NCBI GenBank assembly: GCA_027533105.1 | Contig: JAPZTW010000007.1 | Location: forward strand, 1 to 60,085 | Reading direction: 5' to 3' | Source of the DNA: Sphingomonadaceae bacterium | Lineage (GTDB): Bacteria > Pseudomonadota > Alphaproteobacteria > Sphingomonadales > Sphingomonadaceae | Length of the DNA: 60,085 nucleotides | In this document: positions 15,329 to 24,163 of the stretch, piece by piece | How positions within the stretch are numbered: position 1 is the first letter of the stretch | How the letters are laid out: every line of letters begins with the position of its first letter | The notes under the pieces: generated by a model | What the model saw: only the letters and a program-made list of their open reading frames with translations | What the model was told of the DNA's origin: nothing | The model's database searches: none | Position numbers and translations under genes: made by a program

Positions 15329-16939
15329 ATGCTCGATTTTCCCCGCTGGAAGCAGCTATGGCTGTGGTCCATCACATTGCTGGCCTGCCTTGCAGCCTTG
15401 CCCTCGCTGGTCTCGGTGGGCGGCATGTCGCTGCCACAGGGCCTGCCCAGCCCGATGATCAACCTCGGCCTCGACCTCGCCGGGGGTAGCCACATCCTGC
15501 TTGAGGCCAACCCCGAGCAGGTCAAGCGCCAGCGGCTCGAGACGATGGAAGAAGACGTTCGCGCCCGGATGCGCAACGCCGACAAGCCGATCCGGATCGG
15601 CGAAATCTCGACCAAGGACGGCACTGTCAGCTTCATGGTGGCCGATCCGGGCCAGGTCGATGCCGCGCGCGAGGAACTCCAGACGCTGACCAGCGGCGCG
15701 CAGCTGACCGGCCAGCGCGATTGGGACCTCCAGGTGCTGGACGGCAACCGCATCGTCCTCAAGCCGACCCAGGCCGGCATCGATCTGGCGATCAGCCAGG
15801 CGATGGACACCGCGACCGAAGTCGTGCGCAAGCGCATCGACGCGCTCGGCACGCGCGAACCGACGATCATCCGCCAGGGCGAAAACCGCATCGTGGTGCA
15901 GGTGCCGGGCCTCAAGGATCCGGCCGCGCTCAAGAACCTGCTTGGTCAGACCGCGAAGCTCGAATTCAAGCTGGTCGACAGCCTTGCGCTGCCCAGCGAC
16001 GTGGCTCAGGGCATTGCTCCGCCGGGTTCGGAAATCGTGCCGCTGGTGGCCGATCCGCGCACGGGCCAGACGGGCGGCGCGATTGCCGTCAAGCGGCTGG
16101 GCGGGATCAAGGGCGACCGGCTGACCAATGCCCAGCAGGGTTTCGATCAGCAAACCAACGAAGCCATCGTCACCATCACCTTCGATCAGCAGGGCGGCGC
16201 CAAGTTCGCCAAGCTGACGACCGAGAATGTCGGCAAGCCCTTTGCCATCATCCTTGACGGCAAGGTGCTGTCATCGCCCGTGATCAATGAACCGATTATC
16301 GGCGGCACGGCCCGCATTTCGGGCAGCTTCACGGTGGAAAGCGCCAACCAGCTGGCGATTGCCCTGCGTTCGGGCGCTTTGCCGGTCGACCTGAAGGTGG
16401 TGGAAGAGCGTTCGGTCGGGCCTGACCTTGGCGCGGACTCGATCGAGAAGGGGATGATCGCCTTTGGCGCAGGTACTCTCGCGCTGATGCTGTTCATGCT
16501 GATCACTTATGGCCGCTTCGGGTTTTACACGAACGCCGCGCTGATCCTGAACACGCTGATGATCCTCGGCATCATGGCGATCATGAACACCACACTGACC
16601 CTGCCGGGGATTGCCGGCTTCGTGCTGACGATTGGTGCGGCGGTGGACGCCAACGTGCTGATCAACGAGCGCATCCGAGAGGAGCGCGCGCGCGGCCGCA
16701 AGGTGATCCAGGCGGTGGAAATGGGCTATACCGAAGCCAGCCGCGCGATCTTCGACGCCAATATCACCAACGTGATCGCGGCCACCCTGATGTTCCTGTT
16801 CGGCTCGGGCCCGGTCCGCGGTTTCGCGATCGTGCTGATGATCGGGATCGCGACCTCGGTGTTCACCGCGGTGACCCTAACCCGCATGTGGGTGGCCGGC
16901 TGGCTGCGCCGCGCGCGGCCGAGCGAACTGGTGCTGTAA
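15329..16939 (+). CDS. secD: protein translocase subunit SecD
   Basis: 536 residues. The N-terminal membrane segment (about 9-28) is followed by the hallmark LGLDLAGGSHILLE and large periplasmic P1 domains (about 35-360). A C-terminal set of five membrane helices contains TLALMLFMLITYGRFG, GFVLTIGAAVDANVLINERIREE and RAIFDANITNVIAATLMF, the RND-type core that uses the proton gradient to pull secreted proteins. The ribosome binding site AAGGCAGG precedes the ATG. secF follows after 12 bases. Confidence 0.97.
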   Translation: MLDFPRWKQLWLWSITLLACLAALPSLVSVGGMSLPQGLPSPMINLGLDLAGGSHILLEANPEQVKRQRLETMEEDVRARMRNADKPIRIGEISTKDGTVSFMVADPGQVDAAREELQTLTSGAQLTGQRDWDLQVLDGNRIVLKPTQAGIDLAISQAMDTATEVVRKRIDALGTREPTIIRQGENRIVVQVPGLKDPAALKNLLGQTAKLEFKLVDSLALPSDVAQGIAPPGSEIVPLVADPRTGQTGGAIAVKRLGGIKGDRLTNAQQGFDQQTNEAIVTITFDQQGGAKFAKLTTENVGKPFAIILDGKVLSSPVINEPIIGGTARISGSFTVESANQLAIALRSGALPVDLKVVEERSVGPDLGADSIEKGMIAFGAGTLALMLFMLITYGRFGFYTNAALILNTLMILGIMAIMNTTLTLPGIAGFVLTIGAAVDANVLINERIREERARGRKVIQAVEMGYTEASRAIFDANITNVIAATLMFLFGSGPVRGFAIVLMIGIATSVFTAVTLTRMWVAGWLRRARPSELVL

Positions 16940-16951
16940 GGAACGAAACCG

Positions 16952-17929
16952 ATGAAACTGCTCAAGCTTGTTCCCGACAACACCAATATCCGCTTCCTGC
17001 GCTGGCGGGTGCCGTTCTACGTGGTCAGCACGCTGCTGATCCTGGCTTCGTGGGGCCTGATCCTGACCAAGGGGCTCAACCTGGGCGTCGATTTTGTCGG
17101 CGGCCAGATGATCCGCGTGACCTTCGAAAGGACTGCGGAAGCCCCCGTGACCGAGCTGCGCCAGACGGTTGGCCAGTTGGGCTATGGTGAGCCGATCATC
17201 CAGCAGTTTGGCAAGCCGAACGAGGTCTCGATCCGGATGAAGCTGCCCGAAGGATCGGAGCAGAACACCGATCTGGCCGACCAGATGGCCCGCAAGATCA
17301 CCGCCTCGATCAAGGCCGGTCATCCCGATGCCCGGATCGACGGGGTGGATTCGGTCTCCGGCAAGGTTTCTGGCGAACTGTTCAAGACCGGGATGCAGGC
17401 GCTGATCGCGGCGGTTATCGCGATCTCGATCTATATCTGGGTGCGGTTCGAATGGCAGTTCGGCGTCGGCGCGCTCTACGCGCTGGTCCACGACGTGTCG
17501 CTGACGCTGGGCATGTTCGCGCTGACCCAGATGGAGTTCGACCTCAACATCGTCGCGGCGATCCTGACACTGATCGGCTACTCACTGAACGACACCATCG
17601 TGGTCTATGACCGCATCCGCGAGAACCTGAAGAAGTATCGCCGGATGCCGATGCCCGAGCTGCTTGACCTGTCGGTCAACGAAACGCTCAGCCGCACGAT
17701 CGTGACTTCGCTGTCGGTCCTTATCACCCTGCTGGCACTTCTGCTGCTGGGGCCGAATGTCATCTTCGGCTTTACCGCTGCGATCACGCTGGGGATTTTC
17801 GTGGGCACCTACAGCTCGGTCTACATGGCCGCGCCGATCCTGATCTGGCTGAAGGTCAGCTCCAGCAGCTTCGTGCAGGTCGAAAGCGAGATCGAGCGGC
17901 AGGAACGCCTGGCGCGCGAGAAGGCCTAA
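16952..17929 (+). CDS. secF: protein translocase subunit SecF
   Basis: 325 residues with six predicted helices. The signature GVDFVGGQMIRV is near residue 50, and the SecF core contains YALVHDVSLTLGMFA, LTLIGYSLNDTIVVYDRIREN and NETLSRTIVTSLSVLI. It works with SecD in the proton-driven late step of protein export. GGAA precedes the ATG. Its stop overlaps that of the convergent glycosyltransferase gene by four bases. Confidence 0.97.
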   Translation: MKLLKLVPDNTNIRFLRWRVPFYVVSTLLILASWGLILTKGLNLGVDFVGGQMIRVTFERTAEAPVTELRQTVGQLGYGEPIIQQFGKPNEVSIRMKLPEGSEQNTDLADQMARKITASIKAGHPDARIDGVDSVSGKVSGELFKTGMQALIAAVIAISIYIWVRFEWQFGVGALYALVHDVSLTLGMFALTQMEFDLNIVAAILTLIGYSLNDTIVVYDRIRENLKKYRRMPMPELLDLSVNETLSRTIVTSLSVLITLLALLLLGPNVIFGFTAAITLGIFVGTYSSVYMAAPILIWLKVSSSSFVQVESEIERQERLAREKA

Positions 17930-19119
17930 GCGGCAACCAGCCGCCGCCAATGCGCCACCAGCGCGGCGGCGTTGGCCTGCCAGCTCATCCCCGCAACTGC
18001 GGCCTGGACTGTTTCGGGCGCGGGCGGGGTTGACAGGATATCGCGCACGGCGGCGGCAATTGCCGGCCACTCGCGCGGGACGAGCTGCCCCCAGGCCGGG
18101 TCGGTCAGCAGTTCCTGCGCGCCAGGAATCGGTGTCGTGACAACCGGCGTGCCGCAGGCCAGCGCCTCGACCCAGGCATTGGCCAGTCCTTCGCTGGCGG
18201 TGGGCAGCACGAAGATATCGGCAGCATTGAGCACGATCGGCAGCTCGCCGTGCGGCACGGCGCCAAGGAAGCGTACACGATCGGCCACGCCCAGCCGCCT
18301 CGCCAGGTCGCGCAGCATCGCCTCATCCTCACCCTGGCCGGCCAGCAGCAGGATCGCGTCGGGCAATTCGGTCAGGGCTTCGATTGCAAAGCGCTGCCCC
18401 TTGCGCGGGATCAGCGCGCCGACCGTGGCCAGCACCTGCGCCTCACGTGGCAGGCCCAGCTGGTCGCGGCACATCCGCCGATCATAGGGGCGGAACAGGT
18501 CGGCATCGAGGCCGGTGCGGTGAATGCCGATCTTCTCGCGCGGAATGCCCAGCGCGGCCATGTCGTTGGCAAGACCCTCTGCCACGGCGAGCAGGCCCGT
18601 AGCGCGCTGTCCGGCGGCCAGCACCTGAGCCGCTGTCCCCTTGTGACGGCCCCAATGATGAATATCGGCTCCGCGCGCCTTGATCGACACCGGCAGGTTC
18701 AGTGCTTCAGCGATCCGGACCGCCGCCAGACCGTCCGGATGGAAGAATTGCGCGTCGATCAGATCGAACGGCTGCCGGGCGTGCAGTTCGCGCGCCAGCG
18801 TCAGGACCGCGCGGGTAATCGCCCCGGCATTGAACCGCGCGCCGATTGCCGGCAGCAGGGTGAAGCGCGGGCGCAGCACCCGCACCTTGCTGCGCTGCTC
18901 CTGTTCCGGCAGGGCCCGCAGCGCGCGGTAACGGGGATGGAGCGAGAGCGGGAAGGGCGGCAGGCCCAGCGGGCTGACCAGGGTCAGATCGACATCGCCG
19001 CGCGTCGCCACGGCCTGCATCTGCCGCTCGACAAAGACGCCGAAGCTGGGCGCAAGATCGTGTGGGTACAGCGTACTGAGCGAGAGCACGCGCAAGGGGC
19101 GATCCGCCGACTGGCTCAC
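17926..19119 (-). CDS. GT4-family glycosyltransferase
   Basis: A 397-residue GT-B fold glycosyltransferase. The N-terminal acceptor domain contains LSLSTLYPHDLAPSFGVFVE. The C-terminal donor domain has VGALIPRKGQRFAIEAL, the nucleotide-sugar region LLAGQGEDEAML and the E-x7-E type segment PTASEGLANAWVEALACGTPVV, typical of family GT4. It probably adds a sugar to an extracellular polysaccharide or lipid; the sugar is not readable. It ends against secF and its start overlaps the end of the XRE gene by four bases (19116-19119), indicating coupling. Confidence 0.85.
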   Translation of the reverse strand: MSQSADRPLRVLSLSTLYPHDLAPSFGVFVERQMQAVATRGDVDLTLVSPLGLPPFPLSLHPRYRALRALPEQEQRSKVRVLRPRFTLLPAIGARFNAGAITRAVLTLARELHARQPFDLIDAQFFHPDGLAAVRIAEALNLPVSIKARGADIHHWGRHKGTAAQVLAAGQRATGLLAVAEGLANDMAALGIPREKIGIHRTGLDADLFRPYDRRMCRDQLGLPREAQVLATVGALIPRKGQRFAIEALTELPDAILLLAGQGEDEAMLRDLARRLGVADRVRFLGAVPHGELPIVLNAADIFVLPTASEGLANAWVEALACGTPVVTTPIPGAQELLTDPAWGQLVPREWPAIAAAVRDILSTPPAPETVQAAVAGMSWQANAAALVAHWRRLVAA

Positions 19120-19688
19120 AGCTTGCGGACCAGCATCTCGGTCACGGCGATCCAGGCCGGGCTTTCGATCACCACCTGGCGACCACCGGGACCGGGTGGC
19201 AGGATGGCAATGCGGTGTTCGTCGCGGTCGATCAGGCGGCCAAAGGCAAAACGCCCGCCGGACCGAGGGACCAGAACATCGCGATTGAGCAGGCGCGTGG
19301 CTTGCTCCGGGCCATGCTGGCGCAGCCAGACCTGGTCACCGGCCCGATAGTCGCCAGCACTGGCATCGATCGCGAGGGCGATCAGCGGCGCATCCCCGCC
19401 CAGTGCCGATGGCAGGATGGCATCGCGCGGGGCGGGCAGGGCTTCGGCGCCGTGCTCGGTAAAACGGGCGACATAGCGCGGCTGTTCGGCCTCGGCACCG
19501 CGGACCAGCAGCTCTGGCTCCACCTCCAGCGCGGCCGCGATCTTGTTCATCCAGGTGAGCGACAGCTGGCGCATGCCCGTTTCGAGCCGGCCAATGGTCT
19601 GGGCCGTGGTGGGTGGTGCGCAGCGTTCGGCCACATCGGCCAGGGTCAGGCCCTTTTCCTTGCGGATATCGCGGATGCGGTTGATCAC
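19116..19688 (-). CDS. XRE-family regulator with S24/LexA-like C-terminal domain
   Basis: 190 residues from a GTG at 19688 (VINRIRDIRKEKGLTLADVA), with GAGGGGG eight bases upstream. The frame stays open to 19817, but the extra N-terminus is only the translation of a palindromic repeat. Residues 1-65 form an HTH_3 domain. The C-terminal part (ALAIDASAGDYRAGDQVWLR onward) resembles an S24 peptidase fold with a Ser in place. The catalytic Lys region reads AFGRL, so self-cleavage is unlikely. It is coupled to the glycosyltransferase gene, which it may control. Confidence 0.7.
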   Translation of the reverse strand: MINRIRDIRKEKGLTLADVAERCAPPTTAQTIGRLETGMRQLSLTWMNKIAAALEVEPELLVRGAEAEQPRYVARFTEHGAEALPAPRDAILPSALGGDAPLIALAIDASAGDYRAGDQVWLRQHGPEQATRLLNRDVLVPRSGGRFAFGRLIDRDEHRIAILPPGPGGRQVVIESPAWIAVTEMLVRKL

Positions 19689-19704
19689 TCGGCAGCCCCC
19701 TCTT

Positions 19705-19788
19705 TCGTCATTGCGAGGAGCGCAGCGACGAAGCAATCCAGCGCGGTTTGCCAGGCCCTGGATTGCTTCGCTCCGCTCGCAATGACGA
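19705..19788. repeat. palindromic repetitive element (REP-like), 84 bp
   Basis: The left arm begins TCGTCATTGCGAGG and ends CGAAGCAATCC. The right arm runs GGATTGCTTCG to CAATGACGA. Together they form a long imperfect hairpin. This sequence type is a dispersed repeat in many alphaproteobacteria (family knowledge). It stands directly upstream of the ribosome binding site of the XRE gene and is open in that gene's frame. Confidence 0.85.
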
Positions 19789-19877
19789 ACCTCTAATGAA
19801 CCAATCTGGTTTTTCATCTTTCCTACAGATGACCGGTTTTGGCAAGCCGACTGCCCAGCCAGTGCAGGGGATCAGTC

Positions 19878-20351
19878 ATGAAACAACAACTCGTTGAACG
19901 CGAACTGGGCAGTGAAGGTCCGCTGGCGAACGGTCCGCGCGCCGGACGCCGCCGGGTCACGGTCAATCTTGCCGAAAGCCCGCTGACCTGGCTGCACGCC
20001 CGTGGACACCTGACCTATGCGCAACTTGCTGCGGGCGAATGCCTGCGCCGCGATTATGAGCGCGCGCAGCTGGCGGCGCCGGTAACTTTACGCCTGGACC
20101 TTGTCCTTGTTGTCCAGCGCAGGGGTGATCGCGGCCTCAATCTGACCGAGCGGCAGATGGCCGCGCGGGAGCGCTTCAATGGCGCGCTGGCCATGGCGGG
20201 CAAGGACCTCAGCGATATCCTGTGGCGGGTGGTCTGCGCCGGGGAAAGCCTGGCCAATGCCGAACGGGCGCTGGCCTGGCCGGCGCGCAGCGGCAAGCTG
20301 GTGCTGCGCATCGCGCTGGACCGGGTGGCGGGCTATTACCGGATCGGTTGA
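19878..20351 (+). CDS. DUF6456 domain-containing protein
   Basis: 157 residues from the ATG at 19878 (MKQQLVERELGS), preceded by AGGGG at seven bases. It contains ESPLTWLHARGHLTYAQLAAGECLRRDYE, LNLTERQMAARERFNGAL and LSDILWRVVCAGESLANAER, the helical, HTH-like pattern of DUF6456. This family is found in alphaproteobacteria and is probably DNA-binding. It is divergent from the XRE gene. Its TGA is directly followed by the stop of the convergent ABC-F gene. Confidence 0.8.
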   Translation: MKQQLVERELGSEGPLANGPRAGRRRVTVNLAESPLTWLHARGHLTYAQLAAGECLRRDYERAQLAAPVTLRLDLVLVVQRRGDRGLNLTERQMAARERFNGALAMAGKDLSDILWRVVCAGESLANAERALAWPARSGKLVLRIALDRVAGYYRIG

Positions 20352-22139
20352 CTAGCCCTCGACCAGTTCGGCCAGTTCCAGCCAGCGCTCCTCGGCGGCA
20401 TCCTTTTCGGCGCGGGCAGCGTCGATGGCCTTGGTCAGGGCGGCGAACTTCGCCGGATCGCGGGTGTAGAGCGCGGGATCGGCCAGGGCCGCCTCGTCGC
20501 GGGCGATCTGGGCCAGCAGTTCCTCGATCCGGCCGGGCAGCAGGTCGTAATCGCGCTGGTCCTTGTAGGAGAGCTTCGCCTTCTTCGGCGGTGGCGGCGG
20601 GGCGGGCGGTGCAACTGTCGCGGCGGGCTTGGCTGACCTGGTCGCCGCGACCCGCTGGGTCCGCTGCTTTTGCCAGTCGGCATAGCCGCCGGCCACGACA
20701 TCGACCTTGCCGCTGCCATCAAGGCCCAGCGTAATGGTCACCGTCCGGTCAAGGAAATCGCGGTCGTGGCTGACGATCAGGACCGTGCCGTCATAGTCCG
20801 CAATCACTTCCTGCAGGAGATCGAGCGTTTCGAGATCGAGGTCATTGGTCGGCTCGTCCAGCACCAGAAGGTTCGACATCCGGGCGAACTCGCGGGCCAG
20901 CAACAGCCGGCTGCGCTCGCCGCCCGAAAGCGTGCCGACCCTGGCGTCGACCAGCCCGGGGTCGAACAGGAAGTCCTTGAGGTAACCCTGAATGTGCTTT
21001 CGCACCCCGCGCACGTCGATCCAGTCGCCCCCTTCGGCCAGCACGTCGCGCACCCGCTTTTCGGGGGCGAGCAGGCTGCGCTGCTGGTCGATCATCACCC
21101 CGTGCAGCGTCTTGGCGAGGGTCACGGTGCCGTCGTCGGGCGCCAGTTCCCCGGTCAAAAGCTTGAGCAGCGTGGTCTTGCCCGAACCGTTGGCGCCGAC
21201 CAGGCCGATCCGGTCCCCCCGCTGGATGCGCAGCGAGAAGTCCTTGATGATGGTGCGATCGCCGAACCGCTTGGTCACCTTGTCGGCGACGATGACGGAC
21301 TTGGTCTTCACGTCATCGGCCACCAGCTTCATCTTGGCCGCGCCCTGGGGATTGAGCATGGCGGCGCGCTGGGCGCGCATTTCCCAGAGCTTCTCAAGCC
21401 GGCCCTGGTTGCGCTTGCGCCGCGCGGTGACCCCGCGTTCCAGCCAGTGCGCCTCGATTTTCAGCTTGGCGTCGAGCTTTTCGGCGGCGCGGGCTTCCTC
21501 GGCATAGACCTGTTCCATCCAGGCCTCGTAGCCGCCAAAGCCGATCTCCTTGCGGCGCAGCGAACCGCGATCAAGCCAGATCGTCGCCTTGGTCAGTCGT
21601 TCGAGGAAGGTGCGGTCGTGGCTGATCACCACGAAGGCGCCCTTGTAACGGCCCAGCCAGTCTTCCAGCCAGTCGATCGCGGCGAGATCGAGATGGTTGG
21701 TCGGCTCGTCCAGCAGCAGCAGATCTGGATCGCTGGCCAGCGCGCGGGCGAGGGCGGCGCGGCGACGCTCCCCCCCGCTGGCGCTGTCGGCCTTGCGGCT
21801 CATGTCGATACCCAGCTGCCCGGCGATGGCTTCGACCTCGTGCCGGGGCGGGGCGTCCTTGCCGTGGAGGGCAAAGTCCATCAGCGTGTCATAGCCGGTG
21901 AAGAAGGGGTCTTGCTCCAGGGTTACGATCTTCGTGCCGGGCTGGATCGAGCGCTTACCCTTGTCCGCCTCGATTTCGCCCGAGATCAGCCGCAGCAAGG
22001 TGGTCTTCCCCGCGCCGTTGCGGCCGATCAGCGCCAGCCGGTCACGCGGGCCGATATGGAGATCGAGGTCGCGGAACAGCCAACCAGAGCCTTGCTGAAG
22101 GCTGAGTTCTTCCCAGCTGAGGATCGGTGCCTGTGCCAT
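20352..22139 (-). CDS. ABC-F family ATPase (Uup-like)
   Basis: 595 residues with two ATP-binding cassettes and no membrane helices. Cassette 1 has GRNGAGKTTLLRL, the signature SGGERRRAALARAL and LLLDEPTNHLDL. Cassette 2 has GANGSGKTTLLKLL, LSGGERSRLLLARE and LVLDEPTNDLDL. An interdomain linker (about 235-285) and a C-terminal Pro-rich linker plus coiled coil (about 495-595) give the Uup-type layout. ABC-F proteins act on ribosomes or, for Uup, in genome stability. Resistance function is possible but not indicated. Confidence 0.9.
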   Translation of the reverse strand: MAQAPILSWEELSLQQGSGWLFRDLDLHIGPRDRLALIGRNGAGKTTLLRLISGEIEADKGKRSIQPGTKIVTLEQDPFFTGYDTLMDFALHGKDAPPRHEVEAIAGQLGIDMSRKADSASGGERRRAALARALASDPDLLLLDEPTNHLDLAAIDWLEDWLGRYKGAFVVISHDRTFLERLTKATIWLDRGSLRRKEIGFGGYEAWMEQVYAEEARAAEKLDAKLKIEAHWLERGVTARRKRNQGRLEKLWEMRAQRAAMLNPQGAAKMKLVADDVKTKSVIVADKVTKRFGDRTIIKDFSLRIQRGDRIGLVGANGSGKTTLLKLLTGELAPDDGTVTLAKTLHGVMIDQQRSLLAPEKRVRDVLAEGGDWIDVRGVRKHIQGYLKDFLFDPGLVDARVGTLSGGERSRLLLAREFARMSNLLVLDEPTNDLDLETLDLLQEVIADYDGTVLIVSHDRDFLDRTVTITLGLDGSGKVDVVAGGYADWQKQRTQRVAATRSAKPAATVAPPAPPPPPKKAKLSYKDQRDYDLLPGRIEELLAQIARDEAALADPALYTRDPAKFAALTKAIDAARAEKDAAEERWLELAELVEG

Positions 22140-22160
22140 GGTCCGCGGGCCCTAGGCAGG

Positions 22161-22196
22161 CCCAACCGCGTTGACAAGCCCAACCGCGTTGACAAG
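22161..22196. repeat. two tandem 18-bp copies containing TTGACA
   Basis: CCCAACCGCGTTGACAAG occurs at 22161-22178 and again at 22179-22196 with no difference. Each copy carries a perfect -35-like TTGACA. It lies in the divergent gap between the ABC-F gene and the D-amino acid aminotransferase gene, 31 bases before the latter's start. No good -10 element is visible at the right distance. Confidence 0.8.
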
Positions 22197-22226
22197 CATT
22201 GCCGCGCGGGGCCACAGGAACAATCC

Positions 22227-23069
22227 ATGCGGACAGTCTGGCTCAACGGCGAATTTCTCCCTGAAACCGAAGCACGCGTGCCGATCTTCGATCGCGGCCT
22301 GCTTTTCGCTCAGGGGGTCTATGAGGTGACCCCGGTGATCGACGGGCGGTTCTGCAACTGGGCGCACCATGCGGCCCGGCTGGCCCGCTCGATGGCGCTG
22401 GCCCGGATCGCCGACGATACCGACTGGCCTGTGGTTCTGAATGGTCTGATCGAGCGCAACCAGCTGACCGAAGGGCGGATCTATATGCAGGTCACGGGCG
22501 GCGCACCGGCCGATCGCGACTTTCTCTCGCCGCTCGATCCCGTTGCCCCCACCCGCTTCGCCTTCACCCAGGCTGCGCCGGTCGTGGACCAGCCCAAGGC
22601 GCGCGAAGGCTTGCGCGTGACCCTGCACCCCGAAGGCCGCTGGGCGCTGCGCCAGGCCAAGACCACGCAGCTGCTTTACGCTGTGCTGGCCAAGGAGGCC
22701 GCGCGCGAGGCCGGCGTGGACGATGCTTGGCTGGTCGATGACGGCTTCATCACCGAGGCGACCAGCGCCAATGCTCATATCATTGATGCCCGGGGCGTGC
22801 TGGTTTCGCATCCGGTCGATCATGGCGTGTTGCCGGGGGTGACGAGGCTGTCCGTCCTGCCGATCGCCCGCGAGATGGGCCTGATCGTCGAGGAACGGGC
22901 GTTTTCGGTCGAGGAACTGTTCGCCGCCCGCGAGGCCTTTGTGTCCAGCGCCAGCGCGCTGGTGCTGCCGGTGGTCGAGGTTGATGGCAAGCCGATCGGC
23001 AATGGCGGCCCCGGCACGCTGACCAGCGAACTGCGTCGTCGCTATGTCGAGCGCCTGCGCACCGCCTGA
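22227..23069 (+). CDS. dat: D-amino acid aminotransferase (PLP fold class IV)
   Basis: 280 residues from the ATG at 22227, with AGGA seven bases upstream. It is a fold class IV aminotransferase: LNGEFLPETEARVPIFDRGLLFAQGVYEV near the N-terminus, RQAKTTQLL with the PLP-binding K145 (same number as in characterised D-amino acid aminotransferases), and ITEATSANAHII and PGVTRLSVL for cofactor phosphate contacts. It should interconvert D-alanine, D-glutamate and their oxoacids, feeding cell-wall synthesis. A branched-chain or aminodeoxychorismate role is less likely. Confidence 0.85.
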   Translation: MRTVWLNGEFLPETEARVPIFDRGLLFAQGVYEVTPVIDGRFCNWAHHAARLARSMALARIADDTDWPVVLNGLIERNQLTEGRIYMQVTGGAPADRDFLSPLDPVAPTRFAFTQAAPVVDQPKAREGLRVTLHPEGRWALRQAKTTQLLYAVLAKEAAREAGVDDAWLVDDGFITEATSANAHIIDARGVLVSHPVDHGVLPGVTRLSVLPIAREMGLIVEERAFSVEELFAAREAFVSSASALVLPVVEVDGKPIGNGGPGTLTSELRRRYVERLRTA

Positions 23070-23113
23070 TCCATTCACGGACCGTTCAATCCCGCCAGTC
23101 TAGGTCGCCCGAC

Positions 23114-23407
23114 ATGATCCGCAGTCTGATTGCCTTTGCCCTTGTGGCCTCGATCCCCGCCGTGCCTGCGCTGGCCAGCCAGGGGGATGAAGCTGGGATG
23201 GCCCGCAAGGATCTGCGCGCCGGTAACGTCCGTCCGCTGCGCGAGATCGAACGCCGGGTGCTGCCGATGATGCCGGGGGCGCAGTACCTTGGCCCGGAAT
23301 ACGATCCGGCCTCGCTGACCTATCGGCTGAAGTTCATTCGCGATGGCCGGGTGCTGTTCGTCGATGTCGACGCCCGCACCGGCGAGGTCATCCGGCAGTC
23401 GCGCTGA
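23114..23407 (+). CDS. secreted PepSY-domain protein
   Basis: 97 residues with a signal peptide (1-21, ending ALAS). One PepSY-like domain follows: ARKDLRAGNVRPLREIERRV, then SLTYRLKFIRDGRVLFVDVDARTGEV. PepSY proteins are periplasmic modulators often linked to two-component systems. It lies just upstream of an OmpR-type regulator and its kinase on the same strand, so it probably belongs to that system. Confidence 0.8.
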   Translation: MIRSLIAFALVASIPAVPALASQGDEAGMARKDLRAGNVRPLREIERRVLPMMPGAQYLGPEYDPASLTYRLKFIRDGRVLFVDVDARTGEVIRQSR

Positions 23408-23478
23408 AGCTTGGCGGGATAGCTTGACGGCCATGACGGCCCGCCGCAAAACATCGGCCTGAAACGGGGAATTGTGAA

Positions 23479-24156
23479 ATGCGTATCCTGATCGTCGAGG
23501 ACGAACCGACCCTCGGCAAGCAGCTCAAGTCAACGCTCGAGGCCACTGGCTATGCCGTTGACCTGTCGACCGACGGGGAAGACGGACACTTCATGGGCTC
23601 GACCGAGGAATACGATGCCGTAATCCTCGACCTTGGCCTGCCGGAGATCGACGGGCTGACCGTGCTGGGCATGTGGCGCAAGGAAGGCCGCAAGTTCCCG
23701 GTTCTGGTGCTGACCGCGCGCGACAGCTGGTCCGACAAGGTCGCCGGGCTCGATGCCGGGGCTGACGATTACCTCGCGAAGCCGTTCCAGACAGAAGAAC
23801 TGATCGCCCGCCTACGCGCACTGATCCGCCGCGCTTCGGGCAATACCTCCAGCGAGCTGACCGCTGGCGACGTGCGGCTCGATACCCGTTCGGGCCGGGT
23901 AACGCTCAATGGCGAACCGGTGAAGCTGACTGCCCAGGAATACAAGCTGCTGTCTTACCTGCTCCATCACAAGGGCAAGGTGGTGAGCCGCACCGAGCTG
24001 ATCGAGCATATCTACGACCAGGATTTCGATCGCGATTCGAACACGATCGAGGTTTTCGTTACCCGCATCCGCAAGAAGCTGGGCGCCGACGTGATCACCA
24101 CGATCCGCGGCCTTGGCTATAGCCTCGACGATCCGGCCGAGGGCGGCCGCGGCTGA
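23479..24156 (+). CDS. OmpR/PhoP-type response regulator
   Basis: 225 residues. The receiver domain has acidic residues at 8-9 and phosphoacceptor D51 (VILDLGLPEIDG), K in DYLAKPF, and T in VLTARD. The C-terminal winged helix (about 130-220) contains LTAQEYKLLSYLLHHKGKVVSRTEL and VFVTRIRKKLGADVITTIRGLGY. It is the partner of the kinase that starts eight bases later. The closest layout is PhoP/QseB-like regulators. Confidence 0.93.
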   Translation: MRILIVEDEPTLGKQLKSTLEATGYAVDLSTDGEDGHFMGSTEEYDAVILDLGLPEIDGLTVLGMWRKEGRKFPVLVLTARDSWSDKVAGLDAGADDYLAKPFQTEELIARLRALIRRASGNTSSELTAGDVRLDTRSGRVTLNGEPVKLTAQEYKLLSYLLHHKGKVVSRTELIEHIYDQDFDRDSNTIEVFVTRIRKKLGADVITTIRGLGYSLDDPAEGGRG

Positions 24157-24163
24157 TTCGGGG

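Noticed and set aside
19689..19817. N-terminal extension of the XRE protein up to 19817
   Set aside because: The extra residues are a translation of a palindromic repeat, and a good ribosome binding site precedes the GTG at 19688.
20670..22226. A very long open frame on the plus strand across the ABC-F region, leading into the aminotransferase frame
   Set aside because: It is the shadow of the ABC-F gene. The two cassettes on the minus strand are complete, and the aminotransferase has its own start and ribosome binding site at 22227.
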